Source: Hirsutella rhossiliensis
Taxonomy: Eukaryota > Ascomycota > Sordariomycetes > Hypocreales > Ophiocordycipitaceae
NCBI RefSeq assembly: GCF_020360975.1
Contig: NW_025408681.1
Span: 186,001 to 250,000 of the forward strand
Length of the DNA stretch: 64,000 nt
Direction of reading: 5' to 3'
The notes under the pieces are model-generated. The model was not told the DNA's origin. It made no database searches and saw only the letters and a program-made list of their open reading frames with translations. Both the position numbers and the translations under genes were made by a program. This document shows positions 9,269 to 19,704 of this stretch, in pieces. Position 1 is the stretch's first letter. Every line of letters starts with the position of its first letter.

Positions 9269-10657
9269 ATGTTTGGAGAATTGCATCTGTCCGTTATAGG
9301 GCTGGGCACTCAATATCCGACCTTTTCTCTTAAAGCCAACACCCTCGATATAATTAGCAAGAGGCACTATCCTAAGTCCCCGTCGTAAGTAATAATACTC
9401 TACGATATCCTATGTGCCCCTTGCTGGTCACACCTTAACCTATGCCGACAGTCTTACGAGGGTTCTCTCCATCAATAGAGCTACCGGGATCAAATCTCGT
9501 TCGGCAATACTCTCGTGTGACCACCCTTTAATAAACCAAGGAAGGACACCAATCATTTCCGAACTACATAAGACCTTCCTTGCCGATGGCGTACCGCTCG
9601 CTGTGAGCAGCACGGAAGGCTATTTACGAAGCCAAGATAGATATCAGTCAGATAACCCACATAGTGTCAACAACTTGTACCGACAGCGCAAATCCAGGGT
9701 TTGACTATTTTGTGGCACAAGAACTTGGGATCACCCACGCTGTGGAAAAGGTTCTCCTTCACGGAGTAGGCTGCAGTGGTGGTCTGGCTGCGCTAAGAAC
9801 TGGTGCCAACTTGGCTCTCGGATCTACGGCCATGGGACGACCAGCTCGGGTTTTATGCCTAGCACTAGAGATCACATCGTTCTTGGTGCGGAGCGAGTTG
9901 GACAGCATCAACGAACGACAAGAGACAAGAATAGGCCCTTGTTTGTTTTCTGACGGCGCCAGCGCCCTCGTGTTAAGCAACGGTATTGGTCAGCAATCAA
10001 CAGCGATTTACGAAGTCCTAGGATGGGACCATTCGATCATTCCAGGAACAGGAGCTGACCTAGGATTCCATGTTGATTCTTCGGGTATGACGTTGAAGCA
10101 ATTTTAATGGGAAATTTGAGGCTTACTGGATTTAGGTTGGAAAGCCGTCATTACTCCTCGAGTCCCTCAGCTCGCTCAGTCTGCAATCTCGCCTACTTTT
10201 GAGCGCCTCAAAGCTTCCCTTCCGCAGCTGCCGACCAGTTCTCAGCTCGCCGGCGACTTCGATTGGGCAATGCACCCTGGAGGAGCATCGATCCTTTCTC
10301 GTGCGGAGCAGGCCCGGGATTTCGGCGGAACACATGCGTGCAAGCATTGACGTATACACCCACCACGGCAACTCTAGCTCCGCTTGCATCTTCAGTGTCA
10401 TGGACCGCCTGCGCTCTAAGGACATGGACGACTTGGCATCTGACAGCCACCCTCGTGAGCATGTTGTCGCCTGCGCGTTTGGACCCGGAATCACTGTTGA
10501 GATGTGCATGCTTCGGCGCAAACTTGGCACAATCCAGCATCAGATTACTGGGCCAAATCCGCCAGAGCCGGGCATTGAGGAGGAGGAGTCAGGCGTCACT
10601 ACTAGGGAGACTAAAATACTGTCGCGAAGCACGTCTGGAATCTTGAGCTCGGGGTGA
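9269..10657 (+). pseudogene. type III polyketide synthase, two introns, two frameshifts
   Basis: Chalcone/stilbene-synthase-like enzyme that condenses malonyl-CoA onto an acyl-CoA starter. Exon 1 (9269-9384) opens with LSVIGLGTQYP. Intron 1 is 9385-9451 (GTAAGT...CAG). Exon 2 (9452-10084) carries INRATGIKSRSA, DGVPLAV and the nucleophile Cys in HGVGCSGGLAALR (codon 9772-9774). Intron 2 is 10085-10135 (GTATGA...TAG). Exon 3 carries the catalytic His in WAMHPGG (10273-10275) and Asn in HHGNSSSA (10380-10382), then ACAFGPGITVEM near the end. Length of about 420 residues is normal for fungal members. Single-base frameshifts lie near 9610 and in GCCCGGG near 10314. All catalytic residues are kept, so decay is recent or the shifts are sequence errors. 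No partner biosynthetic genes adjoin it. Confidence 0.9.
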
Positions 10658-10672
10658 CCATAAGAGGTATCC

Positions 10673-11017
10673 CTAGTCCGACCGACCGACCTCAGCATAG
10701 CCCCTAATGTCCTTAGTACTTGTCATCACGGCGAGCTTTTCGTCGGGTTGCCACTTCTGTCTGGCAAGCGTGTAGTTGAGTCTCACACAGTCCAACAAAA
10801 TTGTCTCTATCGCCTTCATGCCCAACGCAGATGCAGATAAGGTTGGTATATCGAGCGCTGGAGATTCAAGCAAATTATCACAGCCGACCTCAGAAGCCAA
10901 CCCAGCACTCATGCCCACGGCTGTGCGACTGGCGATGATCGGGTTTTCCGAATCGTCACTGGTTGGCGTGACTTCGCTTCCTGACGGGGGCGTTTCTGAT
11001 GAAGATGTTTCGTTCAA
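10673..11017 (-). CDS. hypothetical protein, 114 residues, doubtful
   Basis: A minus-strand frame begins MNETSSSETPPSG and is Ser/Thr/Pro-rich at first, then less biased (CVRLNYTLARQKWQPDEK). The opposite strand has a competing ORF of similar length (10776-11165). No family was recognised. It lies 15 bp beyond the end of the polyketide synthase, tail to tail. It could be the last exon of a gene or merely open sequence. Confidence 0.2.
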   Translation of the reverse strand: MNETSSSETPPSGSEVTPTSDDSENPIIASRTAVGMSAGLASEVGCDNLLESPALDIPTLSASALGMKAIETILLDCVRLNYTLARQKWQPDEKLAVMTSTKDIRGYAEVGRSD

Positions 11018-11160
11018 ATCAATCGCAGGCAGGGTTGATCTAGCAGCTATCTGCTCTATCTCGCTGTGGTCCAGAGCAGCAGGATGGCTCCGGACAGACA
11101 GGTTCGGACAGACATATTGCAGGGATTATCGCGCTAAGCATGGGTCAAAAGCCATCGCGC

Positions 11161-11419
11161 CTTGACTACAACCTGAACGGGAATAATCGTTCATCGCCCC
11201 TTGCTAGGGTGCTCGTCGCAATAAGAATCGCGTTGTTCAGGTTCAATGGAGATCCAGCATCTCGTCCGACGCGAACGCGAACGCGATGGAGATCCAGTAC
11301 CGCGACAGCCTCCCCGATGATGTCCGCTCCGGCTTCGACAAAGCTGTAGAAGCCCTACCGCAAGAGCATCTCCGCGCTCCTGTTACCGGTGACGAAGTGA
11401 ACAGCCCCGAGGAAGCCCT
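11161..11419. other. unassigned sequence with short repeats
   Basis: GATGGAGATCCAG occurs twice (about 11247 and 11285) with ACGCGAACGCGAACGCG between. A short frame (EIQYRDSLPDDVRSGFDKAV) looks protein-like but is not recognised. Confidence 0.3.
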
Positions 11420-11920
11420 TCACTGGTTTCTCAAGTGCCCTGATCTTGGCTTCTCTCCACGCCATAACCCCCATGGGCTTTTAGCCATTCCCTTGACAAC
11501 TCCCCTATTTCTCAGATAGGCCGCTGTTGCGTTCGAAAACTCCCAGTATGCTGCCGGGAGGTCCATTTCGTGACGCATAGCAGACCCTCTCTCTGATATG
11601 GTTCGCATGCTCCTCTCAGAGATACTATTCCCCTCCGGGTGGTAGCCCACTGTTGGTTCGGTCCGAATAGCTCTCCCCGTGCAAAATACCTTCATTGCCT
11701 CGTTTAGAAACTCCTTTCCGCGATCAAAGCGCATCGCCTTGACCTTTTCGCCTTTTCCGTACTCGCGACACTCTGCCTCTGCAACAACTACCCAGGCTTT
11801 GATCTTGTCGGTAATTCTCGTTTTGTCTCTAGAGAAATAAACCCAAACTCGCCCGGTAGCCTGATCGGTGGTTGTCAGCATGTACTTCATTCCTTGAAGT
11901 GATAGCTCAACTGGCCCCAA
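11420..11920 (-). pseudogene. copia 2 integrase core fragment
   Basis: The 166-residue frame matches the catalytic core of a Ty1/copia integrase: MLTTTDQATGRVWVYF after the first acidic position, FDRGKEFLNEAM with the second Asp, and EGNSISERSMRTISERG with the glutamate region. It ends AKSPWGLWRGEKP, where the element is cut off. Reverse transcriptase and RNase H are absent. It belongs with the protease and Gag pieces upstream on the same strand (to 13497). Confidence 0.8.
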
Positions 11921-12185
11921 AGATCTATATGGACTCTCTCTAGCTTTTCTGTCACCGCAGACATTGGCTCCTTGAGACCTTTCTTGTCATTTTGGCCTCG
12001 GTGCAGCTTGAGCAGAATGACGGGCAGAATGAGTTGTCTCCGAGATCATCCATTACGGCGTTCAGTTTGCCCTCCATATGCTTTCCAGGGTGTCCCAGCC
12101 TAGCATGTAGTAGTCTTTCAGGCATCTTCAGGATTGACTTCAGCGCTACCCCGTTATCGCCATCCTTTTCTTGGATTGTATGGGC

Positions 12186-12771
12186 TCAGTGCCCTCTTGT
12201 CTGGCTCAAGCGCCACACCTTTTTATGTCTGTGGCCAAACAGCACCTCCTCCTGATTTCTTGTCACCGTGACTGTCTTCCCCGGAGAGTCCACGACAATA
12301 CATGCTCCCCTGTCTTCCAGTTCACCGACTGATAGCAGGCTGCTCGTCGCCTCCGGGATGTAGTGCACCCCACGTACTATTGTCGACCTTGCTCTTCCTT
12401 TCTGTGAGACGTAAAAGATCCTCACATCTCCTTTCCCTCTTGAACGAACCTCGGAGCCGTCTGCAATCTCAACACTTGTCTTTGTAGGGGACAACTTTGA
12501 GATAAATTGGTCTTCCTTGGGGTGATATGGACGGAAGCACAGCTGTCGAGATACCATTGTGGAGGGCTGTTACTTTTGTGTTCGGAAGCAAGTAGGTAGA
12601 TCTCTCAGATTCACTACCACTGTCTTCAAGGATCCTGACCGCGTTTGCCTTTTCTTTGCTATCCATGGCCTCTCTCGCCTTCGCTTTTTCAGAGGCTAGC
12701 CAGGTCTTCCCTGCTTTGGTTTGGTGCCAAATTGCACAATCATGCTTGAAATGCTTAATGCATACCGCCAC
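12186..12771 (-). pseudogene. copia 2 zinc-knuckle, protease and pre-integrase remnant
   Basis: Two overlapping frames carry the middle of the polyprotein. 12771-12469 includes CIKHFKHDCAIWH, like a degraded Gag zinc knuckle, followed by acidic linker. 12557-12186 reads SVEIADGSEVRSRGKGD and VHYIPEATSSLLSVGEL, the flap and C-terminal part of a copia protease, then GHRHKKVWRL leading to the pre-integrase zinc domain. Frame changes separate the pieces. Confidence 0.7.
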
Positions 12772-12795
12772 AAGACCAGCACCCCCCTGCCTTCT

Positions 12796-13497
12796 TCAGA
12801 TACTCCTCCTTGCTATCATCGCCACCATCCTGTGCTTTGGACCTGTTGTTCCCTTTGTTCCATGCACTGCGGCCACGACCTGCGAATTGTGCGGTTTCTC
12901 CTTGATTGTCGTATCGACGAGCTCCAATTCTTTGCTTTCCAGAGAGCTCTGCACCTTTTCCATTGTCAACGTCTCTGTCGAGGCGTTCAAGATCTCGACC
13001 GTAGTGTTAAAAGCGTCGTCCATGCTCATTTGCAAGAAGCAAATCAATAGCTGTTCATGGATAACAATGTCCTTGTCTTGGCTATTAATCTGAGCTCGAA
13101 GTCGCTTTAGGTCGTCGACCTTCTCCTGCACAGTTCTATTCGTCTGCGTACTAACGTCGTATAGCATTCGGATCAGCTGTCGAAGGCGCGCTTTGTTCGA
13201 TGTCGCATATCGCTTAACGAGGGATTGATAAATTGCTCGTGGATCGGTGAGATGGTTGACTGAGTTCTTGTGGATCTGGTCAATACTCTGTCGTATTTTC
13301 ATTCTCGCAAGAGAGACATTTTTAATGTCCGCAGCATTCTCTCCTGGCGTTGATAAATCTGACGATTCCGCTGTTGCCTTACCGGTGACGCAGCTCATAA
13401 GATCGTCACTCAACAAGTTATCTTCAAGATCCATCTTCCAGCTGTCAAAGGAGTCTCTTCCATCAAGGATGGTTCCTTTGTAGTCTTTCTTGCCCAT
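12796..13497 (-). pseudogene. copia 2 Gag (UBN2-type)
   Basis: Capsid-like Gag of 233 residues beginning MGKKDYKGTILDGRDSFDSW. It has the usual copia Gag features: an N-terminal LDG..SF..W box, IYQSLVKRYATSNKARLRQL, and LLICFLQMSMDDAFNTTVE. The ATG lies about 95 bp from the primer-binding site at 13592-13605, so this is the true start. The frame ends before the zinc knuckle, where a frameshift leads to 12771. Confidence 0.82.
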
Positions 13498-13591
13498 AGT
13501 GCCGGGTCTTTGCTGTCAACCGTCGATTCTTGACGAAAAAGTGTTCTCATATGCCGAGTTCAATCGTGCAGTGGAAGCATAATAAAAGCAA

Positions 13592-13605
13592 CCGGGCTCA
13601 TAACC
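13592..13605 (-). promoter_or_regulatory. primer-binding site of copia 2
   Basis: The minus strand reads GGTTATGAGCCCGG, complementary to the initiator-Met tRNA anticodon arm. It is preceded by CGCAACA, a credible LTR 3' end. Confidence 0.7.
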
Positions 13606-13698
13606 TGTTGCGATTGAACTTACTTCTATTCTATTCTGTCTGACAGCTCTCAACATACATATATACATAGCGGCACGTCCGTGCCACTATCCAGTGAC
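13606..13698 (-). repeat. partial 5' LTR of copia 2
   Basis: The LTR end abutting the primer-binding site is ...CAATCGCAACA (minus strand). Further back are an AT-rich TATGTATATATGTATG stretch that could act as TATA region and a small palindrome (GGCACGTCCGTGCC). The left part of the LTR seems cut by the pogo fragment that starts at 13699. Confidence 0.45.
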
Positions 13699-14315
13699 TC
13701 ACCACTTGTAGGTGCTGCCTAAACATGTCTTGGTCCATGTCTCAACACTGTTCTCAGGGATACCAAAATAATGGGCTCTCTTTCGTTTAGTGACGACCAA
13801 TTGATCTTTGCCAACTCCGATCCGAAATCCGGTCTCGTCCATATTCCAGATATCTTCAGAGGGTATACCCTTCTCTTGGATGACCTTGTGGAGGCTCTGG
13901 AAATACTGATTGACGCGGGTGAGGTCTTCGGAGGCTTGACGCTCTGAGTGGAGCTTCTTTGAAGCTTCTTGAAGTAGCCGTGACGTTTGAGAAAGCGATA
14001 AGTCCACCTGCTACCAATAACGAGATCGGCTTGACCAGATCGCTGATGCAAGATGTGATTTGCCGCATCGGTGACGAACTCTGGGGGTACCGCAAGGTTG
14101 ATATTATCAAGGCGATCGATGTAACGACACAAAGCCGCCTCTTCTGGTCGCGATAGCTTCAAATTCGTGGCTGGTCTGCCTGCTTTGGGACGACGGCCTT
14201 CAAGGCGGCATCGCAATCGATTGCGTGGTACGCCGAATTGCCGAGCAACCGTGGTCACCTTCGCACCAGAAAAATGCTCAATATATCGAAGAGCTTCTTG
14301 GATACGTGCTTCCAT
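13699..14315 (-). pseudogene. second pogo-type transposase, N-terminal part only
   Basis: Frame 14315-13719 has a helix-turn-helix of the psq type (AKVTTVARQFGVPRNRLRCR) and a CENP-B-like segment ending WTYRFLKRHGYFKK. A frameshift near 13990 moves the frame to 14007-13699, which carries NMDETGFRIGVGKDQLVV with the first catalytic Asp. The protein is then cut at the junction with copia 2, so the second and third catalytic acids are missing. The sequence differs from the pogo at 4984, so it is another family. Confidence 0.8.
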
Positions 14316-14424
14316 CTCTGCAAGTCAAAGGATTGTGATCTGGTTGAAGTGTAGGTGATTGAAGTTGGACGGTGAAAAATCTGGCTATTGCGGTGTACTG
14401 GCTACTGCGGTGTCCAGCACCAGC

Positions 14425-14500
14425 TTTTTTTTTTTTTTTTTGTATTGCGCCCGGAGGGTTCCCCCATAGAGCCACTACGCTACGGCAGGCTATAGGGGTG
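14425..14500 (-). repeat. SINE-like retroposon candidate with poly(A)
   Basis: On the minus strand TAGCGTAGTGG (14482-14472) matches a tRNA-type A box. About 30 bases later comes a run of 17 A (14441-14425). A good B box was not found (only GGGAACCCTCCGG), so this may be a decayed tRNA-derived SINE. Confidence 0.3.
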
Positions 14501-14736
14501 ACTGTTGCAAAACCCCAAAATCCGTCACCCAAGTGTCGAAATAGGTTAGCGGCATGGACATCCTGCCCCGCAGTACACTGCTCCATGTACCTCAGCGTTT
14601 ATCTCTTTGAATTTTGTCACGTAGCAGAAGGTGCCAATACACCAGCGGGGACGCAGCGGACCAGCAGAGCGCATTTCTATCACGCCCTACAGGCATTTGC
14701 CGCCACCGTGGAGGTCGAATTGGGCAACATCAACGC

Positions 14737-16417
14737 TCAATTGTTCACCTCCTCCTCGCCTTCCTCTTCATCGTCCTCCTCGTCCGGCTTATTGAGCTGC
14801 TGAGCATGGGGTTTGGCCGCGGCCAGCCCCTTGGCGGCCGCACTGGCGATGTGCTCTTTGAAGCGAAGCGCTTTGTCCATGATGACTCCCAAGAGCTTCA
14901 CGTTCTTCTTCGGCTTGATATCGTTTCCTTTGATGGTGAGGGGCAATTCGCTGTCGCGCTCCGCGATGCGTGTGAAGTGGATGACGGATGTCTTATCCGC
15001 TTCAAACGTGGCGCCGCTGCGCTTCTCCCAATCGAGCGCATCCTCGATAATCGACTGAATACCATCTCTGTTCGACTCTGCCGTTGGTCCCGTGACCCAG
15101 GCAGAGTAATCGTCCACAAAGGCGATGGACCCACCGTTGTTACTGATCCGTCTTTGCACCAGGTCCGCGTTGAAGAAAAGAAAAGCCACTGGCGACAGTG
15201 GCGATCCCTGTGGTAGACCGGCCTGCGGCAGGGCTTGGTGCTCGGATGTGTGCCCGTTGACAACCACCGACGCGGTCCGTTCCGAGCAGAATGCGTCCAT
15301 CCAGACGACCAATCTGTCCGGGATGCCCCTTGCTCTCATCCTGTCAAGCAGCCGCTCTTTGCAAACTCCATTGTATGCCCCTTTAACGTCAAAGCTGATG
15401 AGGCTTAGCACTCTGCCCATTCTCCACGCCTTGTAGATCCGCTCCTGCAGAAGCACTAGTGCTTGGTCTGCCGATCTACGTTTCCTAGCGCCGAAGTGGT
15501 TCGCGGGCAAAAGCCCATGGGCCTCAACTGCGTAGCTGATGCGTTCTGCTACGACTGCTTCCAGAATCTTGCCAAGGGTCGACAGAAGAGAGATCGGTCG
15601 CCACGCCTTGGCCAAGGTATAATCTCCTTTACCAGGTTTCCTCAAGGGAATGATCTTGGCCGTTCGCCATTGATGAGGCACCACGCCCTCTCGGAGCGAT
15701 GAGTCGAAAAGCGTCCACACCCGGACCTTGACCACGTGCCAGAGCTTCTTCCAAACCATCGCAGGAAGACCGTCCTCCCCAGGCGCTTTCCAAGGCTTCG
15801 CCGCCATCACCTTATCCCCAATCTCTTGCAAGGTGAGGTCCGGCATGGCTATCTCTTCTCTTTGCGGACGTTCACCCTCCGGTTCGATCCTCGTTGGCAG
15901 AGGCGGGAAGAAGGTGCTCAGGAGCTCCTCTGCTTGCTCGCCCTTGCCTTCGGTGATCGAGCCGTCGGCTCTCTTCAACGGCGGCACCTTGTCATCTGTC
16001 ATCTCCGTACCAGACTTCACATACTTGACTGCCTTCCAGATGTTGCTCTCGTCCGTGACGAAGTCATCCCAATGGGCCTTTTCTGTCTCCGCAAGTTGTC
16101 GTGGTACTCCTTGGCAGCCTCCTTGGCGCGTTGCTCCAGATCCGGCCGTGACTGGCCGGCTCGTCGCTGTGCCCTCGCTTGATTGCGCCAGTACGTGTAT
16201 GTCCGCCGCAGTCGTGTAAGGGGTCCTTCGTCCACCATCGTTTCGCGTAAGGCGGCGGCTGTGCCCGGGGTGTCAGATCGTGCAGCACCTTGGTGACCAC
16301 CCGCATGAGCTGATCCGCCTGCGTCTGCACCCCCACGTTCCACGGAAGACGCTGCAAGCTTCGCCACCCCCGACACTTCCCAGGCATGTACATGTATATT
16401 GTCATATATTGGGTCAA
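14737..16417 (-). pseudogene. truncated LINE reverse transcriptase
   Basis: The main frame (16020-14737) is a LINE reverse transcriptase: WRPISLLSTLGKILE (motif 1-2), ISFDVKGAYNGV (motif A Asp), QAGLPQGSPLSP (motif B) and IAFVDDYSAWV (motif C, Phe-Val-Asp-Asp in place of the usual Tyr-Ala-Asp-Asp). It continues into the thumb (LLGVIMDKALRFKEH). Upstream, in other frames to 16417, are pieces of the linker after the endonuclease (WRNQARAQRRAGQSRPDLEQ). No endonuclease, ORF1 or RNase H is present. It ends in an acidic low-complexity run (EEDDEEEGEEE). It is distinct from the two other LINE families here. Confidence 0.85.
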
Positions 16418-16907
16418 CGACGAGAGAAGAGAAATTAACGGACAAGTCCTGCCTCGCGTTCCCTCCCTAAACCCCGGCGCAGGGGAGGCTGCGGAGTAGT
16501 CTGCACGATTCGGTTCGGCCCCCTGCGCCTACGGAGAAGTTGGCTACTCGTAATTTTGCAGCATTAGCGGATGCGATCGGTGCATTGATGCAGAAGCTGA
16601 ACCTGGTCAAAGACGCATAAACCATCTCAGGGGTGGCCGGCAGGCGTCAGCGAAGCAACAACGGACCACAGCCCGGAAGTGGGGGAAGGCGCATGATCCC
16701 ACCCGACGATATGTGCAATGAGATGGCCAAAGCTACGCCTTGGGGATTCTCGGAATGATTCGCTGCCGCTCTCGTCCCGGCCAAGGCAGCCCGTCTCATA
16801 CTCGTGTAGAAAGTAAAGGAGGTAGGCACCACCCCCCTTTGTCCCGGTTTCCATATCTCCCATCTTCTTGCAACTCTCCGAAAGCCAACGAGGCCCTCCT
16901 TCCCGCC
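16418..16907. other. no gene recognised; probable upstream region of the next gene
   Basis: No convincing coding frame. The last 100 bases before 16908 are pyrimidine-rich (CCCCCCTTTGTCC, CCATCTTCTTGCAACTCTCC), typical of a fungal promoter/leader. Confidence 0.3.
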
Positions 16908-17543
16908 ATGTCGACTGACACTACCTCGACTATGCAGGGGAATATGAGTTCCACTGAATCGATTGCCTATGGACAAACTGGTCATCTTCGTGCTCTCGAT
17001 ATGCTTCTTTGTCCTACCTCGCCCACATCAGAATTCTCGGATACCGAAAGCCAATTCAATGGCACAAACTGTCGAGACAAATATCCGCAAGACGAGATTG
17101 CAGTGTCACCTACACAAAATATACAGCCCTTGTTTGCACCTAGCGATCTTGAAGAGAGTGATTACTCTTCCCTTTGCGACGATGACAAGGAGAATCGTCC
17201 TCCTACTGGGCTCGTTTTTCGAGTCACTGTATCCGATACTTGCCATCGAGTAGAGGCCAGAGGAACAGTCGAGAACGGACAAGGCAAACAGGTTGAGATT
17301 GAACTTGACCTCCCTCTCTGCAAGCCTGTTAGAATTACTATCAGCCTTTCTCAGTCTTCTCCTTCGGACTCGTCACGACACACCAGGCAATGCGAGCGGA
17401 GAGACCACGGCGGGATATACGGAGGCGTAAGTACAGAATGTCGAGCGCCTAAAAGAAGATGGCAAAGCCATGAGCAAGGGCATAAGCGACAGCGGATTCA
17501 CAAAATCCGGAGGAGCAAGCAACCAGCCGTGGAGGAGTGTTGA
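16908..17543 (+). CDS. hypothetical protein, 211 residues, basic C-terminus
   Basis: The ATG at 16908 has a good context (CCGCCATGT) and follows a pyrimidine-rich leader, so it is preferred over the upstream in-frame ATG at 16740. The protein starts MSTDTTSTMQGNMSS and is Ser/Thr-rich and acidic in the first 100 residues (SDLEESDYSSLCDDDKENRP). A short hydrophobic patterned segment follows (VEIELDLPLCKPVRITISL). The end is strongly basic with KRRWQSHEQGHKRQRIHKI, a likely nuclear localisation signal. No domain was recognised. Uninterrupted reading over 600 bases and codon-like composition support a real gene. Confidence 0.5.
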   Translation: MSTDTTSTMQGNMSSTESIAYGQTGHLRALDMLLCPTSPTSEFSDTESQFNGTNCRDKYPQDEIAVSPTQNIQPLFAPSDLEESDYSSLCDDDKENRPPTGLVFRVTVSDTCHRVEARGTVENGQGKQVEIELDLPLCKPVRITISLSQSSPSDSSRHTRQCERRDHGGIYGGVSTECRAPKRRWQSHEQGHKRQRIHKIRRSKQPAVEEC

Positions 17544-17581
17544 ATTGTTATATCTTCACCAGCCCTTAGAATGGTAGTAAC

Positions 17582-18232
17582 TTAGTCCTTAGATATCTCG
17601 TCTAAGAAATGCTGGTTCCACAAGCTGGCATTTGCATCCTCGCTCGCCTTCATGCGAGACTTGTCGGGGAATTGTCCTCGGGTCACCGAATCATGTGAGG
17701 CGTATCGATGATCCAAGACGGCGTCGGGTGTGAGTGCCCCCTGCTGCCTTTCCAACACGAGTCCAAGTCTAAGTGAGTCGGTCAACTCGGTCATGAGCAT
17801 ACTTCAGCGAGTCGTTCGTGGCGATAGAACTGCCCGGGTTTTCCCGGGGTCGCATGTGACTTGAGCATGCAGAAAATTGAATCGAGGCTCCTCGCTAAAT
17901 CCCTTGTCTGAGGTTGACTGTTGCTTTCTTGCACTCCCCACCATAAGCGTGATGATTGATTGTCGCTGCCTTTCCCTGGGTTGGGGTGTCGTACGCTGGA
18001 ACAGCCGCCACTTCATGCTTGGCTCGCCGGTTTCACTGCCATCAGAACCGTAGTCGTCCGCGGCGAACTCGTCGCCCCCCACAGTTTGGAACCCGATTGA
18101 TGCTTCATTTGTGGAGGGAAGTAGAGCATATCTGGACGTCTGGACACTCTCTACAGCGTGAATATTAGGCCAAGACGAGCCAGTTGTCCTTATCGAGCCC
18201 TTCTGCGAATCCGAGGAAGTCCTTTCGGACAT
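17582..18232 (-). CDS. hypothetical ORFs, possibly exons of one gene
   Basis: Two minus-strand frames follow each other: 18232-17804 (142 residues, begins MSERTSSDSQKGSIRT, Ser/Thr/Gln-rich) and 17800-17582 (72 residues, TDSLRLGLVLERQQGAL). The gap between them is 3 bases and the frames differ, so an intron or frameshift would be needed to join them. No family was recognised. They lie downstream of, and in the same direction as, the membrane protein at 19704-18528, and might be its last exons. Confidence 0.25.
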
Positions 18233-18527
18233 GTCTTTCAGACGACTGGTGAAAATTCGCGTGAACCAACGTAGGTACTTCGGTCGAGGAGAGTGTAACT
18301 GAAACGAAGATCATACGTACGGGATGATTTACGCGGAAAAGGTTCCTTTAATGCTTGGAAGGCACCTTTACGTCGCGCTTCCAACTTGAAAGGATTACCG
18401 TGAGCATTTGTATGACCTATATGCGGCATCCGCGTGTGGCCCAAACTTGGGACGCTTAAATTGAAGATAGTAGCCGTAGGCAGAGGGCGGACAGTGATGT
18501 AACTACCATCTGTCTGATTCAGTGCCC

Positions 18528-19704
18528 TCAGGAAAATACCAGGTGCTCTGTCGACCGTTCGGTACCGGGGTCTGTCACCACATTCAGTTGCATCTCTCTG
18601 TCTACCCGTTTCCTTTGGTGCTTTCTGATCATACTGTCCAGAGGTACTGCTGGCACGACTAAAATCGCCAGACAAAGCCCACACTGACCTCCAAACTGGT
18701 GTCTCACCCAACCAGTGACAGAACACACTAGGAGCACAGATGATGTTAGGAACACCAATCCGCTTACTGCCCCAAGCCACGGCATCCCCTGGTTTGACGT
18801 CGGCTGCTTCGGCTGAGGCTGGTTAGAGTGCCGGTCAAAACGACGGAAACGCTGTGTCTTCCTCCATATCGCCATAACCATAACAACGGTGGCCAAGTGA
18901 GACACCATTGGAGCAGCCCACCAGTATTCGACGTCAGATAGCCTGAATTGCCAGACGATCGCTCCAATAAAGGGAAGGTGGAAGACAATTATTAGTCCGA
19001 AAATGGTGATCCTAGCCTTGATAGAGGGACCTGGCTTGACGGAGTGAGAGAAACAGGCGTGTATTAGGGGATCGACAACCTGAATAAGCTGCAAGCCATC
19101 AGCATGAGATCGCGAGGAGTGACTGAATGAGGAAATACTTCGACAATGTCGACACACAACGCGATCGCTCCTTTCCAAGATATGAAAAGGGGGTAGGCAA
19201 GTATATCCGGTAAGAGTGCATTTCTTGTACTGCCAAATAAAGCGGCGAATATTAGCCCGGTGCCCAGGAGGAGACAGACAGCGGATATCAGCGCCCAGCT
19301 TCGCCTCTGCGAAGCTTCTCGTGGCTTTACTCTGATCATCCAGTATAGGTAAAGTGCCAGAAAAGCCGTGGTGACTGCAAACACGACACCGGCCTCGGTG
19401 ACCTCCCTAGTGGCAATCTCGTCCTGCATGTCGAAATGTGGCAACCTTGAACAGTGGAAAGAGCGTAATTCAGACTTAAAGAAATGAAAATATGACCACC
19501 GGGCTCGCCGGGGACGAGATCCGCTTTAAATAATGTAGAGTCATAACAGTGAATATTGGTACTTGGAAAATAAAGCTGAGATGAAGAGAGCCACAGGACG
19601 TTGTCTAGTCGCTTTGCAGACGGGCAGACATACCTAGAGTGATATGGTGATGGGCGATTTGTGCATAGTAAGGTTATACCGTCATTGCCTTGAGACTGGG
19701 CCAT
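18528..19704 (-). CDS. seven-helix membrane protein, three exons
   Basis: Proposed exons are 19704-19634, 19445-19139 and 19079-18528. Introns are 19633-19446 (GTATGT...CAAG) and 19138-19080 (GTATTT...TTCAG). Phases join exactly and give 309 residues. Seven hydrophobic stretches are visible: VVFAVTTAFLALYLYWMI, WALISAVCLLLGTGLIFAAL, PLFISWKGAIALCVDIV, ITIFGLIIVFHLPFIGAIVW, WWAAPMVSHLATVVMVMAIW, LGAVSGLVFLTSSVLLVCSV and GLCLAILVVPAVPL. A basic Gln/Pro-rich loop separates helices 5 and 6. The topology resembles fungal receptor-like or SAT4-type proteins but no signature motif was seen. The last exon could splice again near 18545 into the frame 18530-18238. Confidence 0.6.

Noticed and set aside
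9610..9618. GTGAGCAG in the polyketide synthase as a tiny intron
   Set aside because: Eight bases is far below any spliceosomal intron; a single-base frameshift explains the change of frame.
14614..15216. 200-residue plus-strand ORF over the LINE reverse transcriptase
   Set aside because: Antisense shadow of the LINE frame, with no recognisable domain.
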